DNA from: Neglectibacter timonensis
GTDB taxonomy: Bacteria; Bacillota; Clostridia; Oscillospirales; Acutalibacteraceae
Direction of reading: 5' to 3'
NCBI RefSeq assembly: GCF_900048895.1
Contig: NZ_LT160638.1
Span: forward strand, 243,497 to 307,496
Length of the DNA stretch: 64,000 nucleotides
Translations under genes and position numbers: made by a program
Part shown: piece by piece, positions 61,874 to 64,000 of the stretch
How positions within the stretch are numbered: position 1 is the first letter of the stretch
Layout of the letters: every line of letters starts with the position of its first letter
Notes under the pieces: model-generated
Database searches by the model: none
Seen by the model: only the letters and a program-made list of their open reading frames with translations
Told to the model about the DNA's origin: nothing

Positions 61874-62578
61874 ATGCGAAGATCCACTCTGCTCTTGGTA
61901 GAGGATTCGAAGGAAGTTCTGGAGGACAACCGGAAGGCTTTGGTGGCCGCCGGATATGAGGTGCTGGCGGCGTCCACGCTGGCCGGGGCCAGGGAACGGC
62001 TGGCGCGGCGGCAGCCGGACCTGATTCTCTTGGACGTGCTGCTGCCGGACGGGAACGGCGTGGAGCTTTGCAGGGAGCTGCGGGATTCCACCGCCGCGCC
62101 CATTTTGTTCCTCACCAGCCTGGGGGAGAGCGAACAGATTGTGGAGGGCCTGCGGGCCGGCGGAGATGATTACGTCACCAAGCCCTACCGCATGGAGGAG
62201 CTGCTGGCCCGGGTGGAAGCCCAGCTGCGCCGGACGGAGCGAATCCGGGGCGAAGCGGCGGAGGGCGTGGGCGGGCTCACCCTGGACGCCCGCGCCCAGC
62301 GGGCCTTTCTGGAGGGTAAGGACCTGCTGCTCAAGCCCAAGGAATTCCAGCTGCTCTGCGTGCTGCTTCGCGGCCGGGACCGCTTCCGCACCGCGGAGGA
62401 GCTTTATCAGGAGGTGTGGGGGTTGGATGCCAACGCGGACGCCCGCACGGTGCTGGTGCACATTTCCAACCTGCGCGCCAAGCTGCGGGGCGGCAGGGAA
62501 GAGGGAAACATTCAAATCCAGCGGGAGGGAAGCCGGGGCTACCGCCTGACGCTGGAAGCCGAAAAGGAATGGGAGTAA
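61874..62578 (+). CDS. OmpR-family response regulator (GC-rich)
   Basis: A 234-residue regulator. The receiver has TLLLVEDSKEVLEDNRKAL, D54 in LILLDVLLPDGNG, and YVTKPYRMEELLARVEAQL. The output is a winged helix ending ISNLRAKLRGG and IQREGSRGYRLTLE. The start is the ATG eight bases after CGGAGG. Codons end almost always in G or C, unlike the genes to the left. No kinase lies next to it on the right; a secreted protein follows five bases later. Confidence 0.93.
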   Translation: MRRSTLLLVEDSKEVLEDNRKALVAAGYEVLAASTLAGARERLARRQPDLILLDVLLPDGNGVELCRELRDSTAAPILFLTSLGESEQIVEGLRAGGDDYVTKPYRMEELLARVEAQLRRTERIRGEAAEGVGGLTLDARAQRAFLEGKDLLLKPKEFQLLCVLLRGRDRFRTAEELYQEVWGLDANADARTVLVHISNLRAKLRGGREEGNIQIQREGSRGYRLTLEAEKEWE

Positions 62579-62582
62579 GCCT

Positions 62583-64000
62583 ATGAAAAGCGTGCGGCTG
62601 TTTTTGCTGGTGTGCCTCTGTGTCATCGGGGCGGCCTGCGCCGCGCCGCACGGCTGGGCGCTGGAGAGCGGAGCGTCCGAATTGGAGGAAAGGCCCGGGT
62701 GCGCGACGGCCCGGGAGCTGCTGGAAGCCCTGAACCGCGACGAGGGCGGTACGGTGACGGTGGCCGGGGATATCCGCTGGGATTTGGAAACCCCGGTGGA
62801 GGTGACCCGCCCGGTCACGGTGGAGCTGGGGGATTTCGGTATTTTTGTGCCGGAGGAAATCACCTTTCGGGTGGCGGGTCCGGTCCTTTTCACGGGCAGC
62901 GGGACAAGCCGCCCGCTGCTGGAGGCCGAGGGCGGTTTCTCCTTTGAGGGCGGCGTTGCGGCGGAGGCCGTGGGGGAACATTGCACGGCGGTGCGGGCCT
63001 ACTCTCTGAATTGGGAATTCCCGGAAATCAGCGCCCGGGGAACAGGCGCCACGGCGGTGGATTTGCTGGGGGACGGCCCCATGGAACTGCTCGGCGGCTG
63101 GTTCCGGGCGGAGGGAAGCGGCTCCGTGGCGGTGCGCTCCGAGAGACCGGTGCGGCTGATTTTCTGCCGGGCCGAGGCGGAGGGCGCGGCGGTGCTCTCC
63201 ACCGGAGAGGTGATTTTGGACGGCAGCCGGGTAAGCCCGGAGCTGCCCGGGGCGAGGACCATTCAGCGCACGGCGGTTCCCGCCCACCGCATTCGGGAAA
63301 ACGGGCTGTGCGCCGCCATGGGCACGGACCGGGCAGGAGTGGAGGAGCTTTGGGAGGATTCCCTGGGCGGCAGGGCGCAGTTTTACGCCTATGACACGGC
63401 GGAGCGGGAGCCCGCGCAGCTCTTCAGCGTGCCCATGGCCCCCGTGAGTTTCCCGGAGACGCTTTCGGGGGATTATGAGGCAGCCTGCGCGCCGCTGGCT
63501 CCGGAGTGGTTTCCGCTGGAGCTCGCCCCGTTTTTGGTGACCATTCACGCGGTGGGGGAAAACCAGCCGTTCCTGATGGACGCGCAGGACGCGGGAGCGG
63601 GCGCGTACGTCCGGTTTTTCCGGGAGATTACCGGGGCGGACCGGCTGACGCTTTGGGTGTCGGAAGACGGCGGAAAAAGCTGGCGCGGCGCGGAGGAATA
63701 TTCCGGCAGCGCGGTGCTTTCCACCGGGGCCCAGGTGGAGGGGCTGGAATGGAACCGCACCTATCTGTTCCAGCTGGCGGTGGAGGGCGGCCCCATGGCG
63801 GGACGCTCCAACGTGCTGGAATTTCCACTGTACGACGATTACCACGTCAACGGCGGGGGCAGCCGGGACGACGACGACCGGGGCGATTTGGGGGAACTGC
63901 CCGCCGGGGACTTCCTGGTGCCGCCCCCGGAAAGCTCCCCAGGGGAAAGCGTTTCCTCCCCAGGGCCGGAGACTTGGGAAAATTTGCCTCCGCCCAGCGC
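62583..64000 (+). CDS. secreted protein of unknown function (right end cut)
   Basis: An open frame of at least 472 codons that continues past the window. The signal peptide is MKSVRLFLLVCLCVIGAACA with a likely cut near AACAAPHGWA. Repeated short strands (GTVTVAGDIRW, VTVELGDFGIFV, FTGSG) suggest a beta-helix or pectate-lyase-like fold in residues 50-240; later parts have FRVTLWVSEDGGKSW-type strands resembling Ig-like domains. A Pro/Ser/Glu-rich linker runs at the visible end. GGGAG precedes the ATG. It is probably cotranscribed with the regulator. Composition is markedly GC-rich. No family is recognised. Confidence 0.75.
   Translation, partial: MKSVRLFLLVCLCVIGAACAAPHGWALESGASELEERPGCATARELLEALNRDEGGTVTVAGDIRWDLETPVEVTRPVTVELGDFGIFVPEEITFRVAGPVLFTGSGTSRPLLEAEGGFSFEGGVAAEAVGEHCTAVRAYSLNWEFPEISARGTGATAVDLLGDGPMELLGGWFRAEGSGSVAVRSERPVRLIFCRAEAEGAAVLSTGEVILDGSRVSPELPGARTIQRTAVPAHRIRENGLCAAMGTDRAGVEELWEDSLGGRAQFYAYDTAEREPAQLFSVPMAPVSFPETLSGDYEAACAPLAPEWFPLELAPFLVTIHAVGENQPFLMDAQDAGAGAYVRFFREITGADRLTLWVSEDGGKSWRGAEEYSGSAVLSTGAQVEGLEWNRTYLFQLAVEGGPMAGRSNVLEFPLYDDYHVNGGGSRDDDDRGDLGELPAGDFLVPPPESSPGESVSSPGPETWENLPPPS

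Noticed and set aside
62331..63845. 504-codon open frame on the minus strand opposite the secreted protein
   Set aside because: High GC leaves antisense frames open by chance; the sense frame has a signal peptide, a ribosome site and G/C third positions, and the antisense protein is Arg/His/Pro-rich without motifs.

Overview
The window reads as a chromosomal piece of an anaerobic Firmicute, most likely a gut-type Clostridia (Oscillospirales-like). The evidence is a complete Rnf complex in clostridial order (C-D-G-E-A-B), YesM/YesN-type two-component systems, LplA/LplB/LplC-style sugar importers without their own ATPase, Shine-Dalgarno sites close to AGGAGG, and many strong intrinsic terminators. 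By eye the DNA is moderately GC-rich, with an AT-richer insert near 41.5-42.1 kb and a clearly GC-richer right end after about 61.9 kb. No rRNA, tRNA or CRISPR was seen.

Layout. 0-7.7 kb: ychF (cut by the left edge), an integrase remnant, a small membrane protein, an esterase, a lipoprotein, an NCS2 nucleobase permease with a phosphoribosyltransferase and a 58-residue protein, a second esterase, a CDF metal exporter and an unassigned protein. 7.8-13.1 kb: rnfCDGEAB on the minus strand behind a good promoter. 13.3-28.8 kb: a sugar-catabolic locus with a LacI regulator, three Gfo/Idh/MocA dehydrogenases, two TIM-barrel isomerase/epimerase-like proteins, a CUT1 importer (binding protein and two permeases), a GH65 phosphorylase, a uroporphyrinogen-decarboxylase-like protein and two AraC regulators. 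28.9-40.0 kb: a YesN/YesM pair, then an oligosaccharide importer with two permeases and three paralogous binding proteins.

40.0-42.2 kb: a roughly 2.2-kb composite insertion. It holds an IS1182-like element with a frameshifted transposase, a GNAT acetyltransferase and a 47-bp ends-only copy of the IS. It sits inside the terminator of the third binding-protein gene, whose stem-loop is present on both sides. 42.3-46.2 kb: a GH32 enzyme and a taurine/nitrate-type ABC importer with a long structured leader. 46.2-51.2 kb: a surface-glycan cassette (GT2, flippase, TagF-like transferase, TagD) and a methyltransferase. 51.3-58.6 kb: an Mrp-type ATPase and a five-gene module of response regulator, kinase, two FtsX-like permeases and an ABC ATPase. 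58.7-61.7 kb: a cytidylate-kinase-like protein, then apbE, a NusG-domain-II protein and a Gx-transporter protein. 61.7-64.0 kb: a 60-bp IS3-like ends-only palindrome, a response regulator and a secreted protein that runs off the window.

How the parts fit. ApbE attaches FMN to RnfD and RnfG, so the 59.7-kb cluster serves the Rnf complex although it lies about 47 kb away. The two importers probably borrow a shared MsmX-like ATPase encoded elsewhere. The 13-29 kb locus could import a glycoside, split it phosphorolytically (GH65) and/or oxidise and isomerise it (Gfo plus TIM-barrel proteins); its substrate cannot be read from sequence. The most interesting structural signals are the insertion into a terminator stem-loop and the two separate ends-only IS palindromes.
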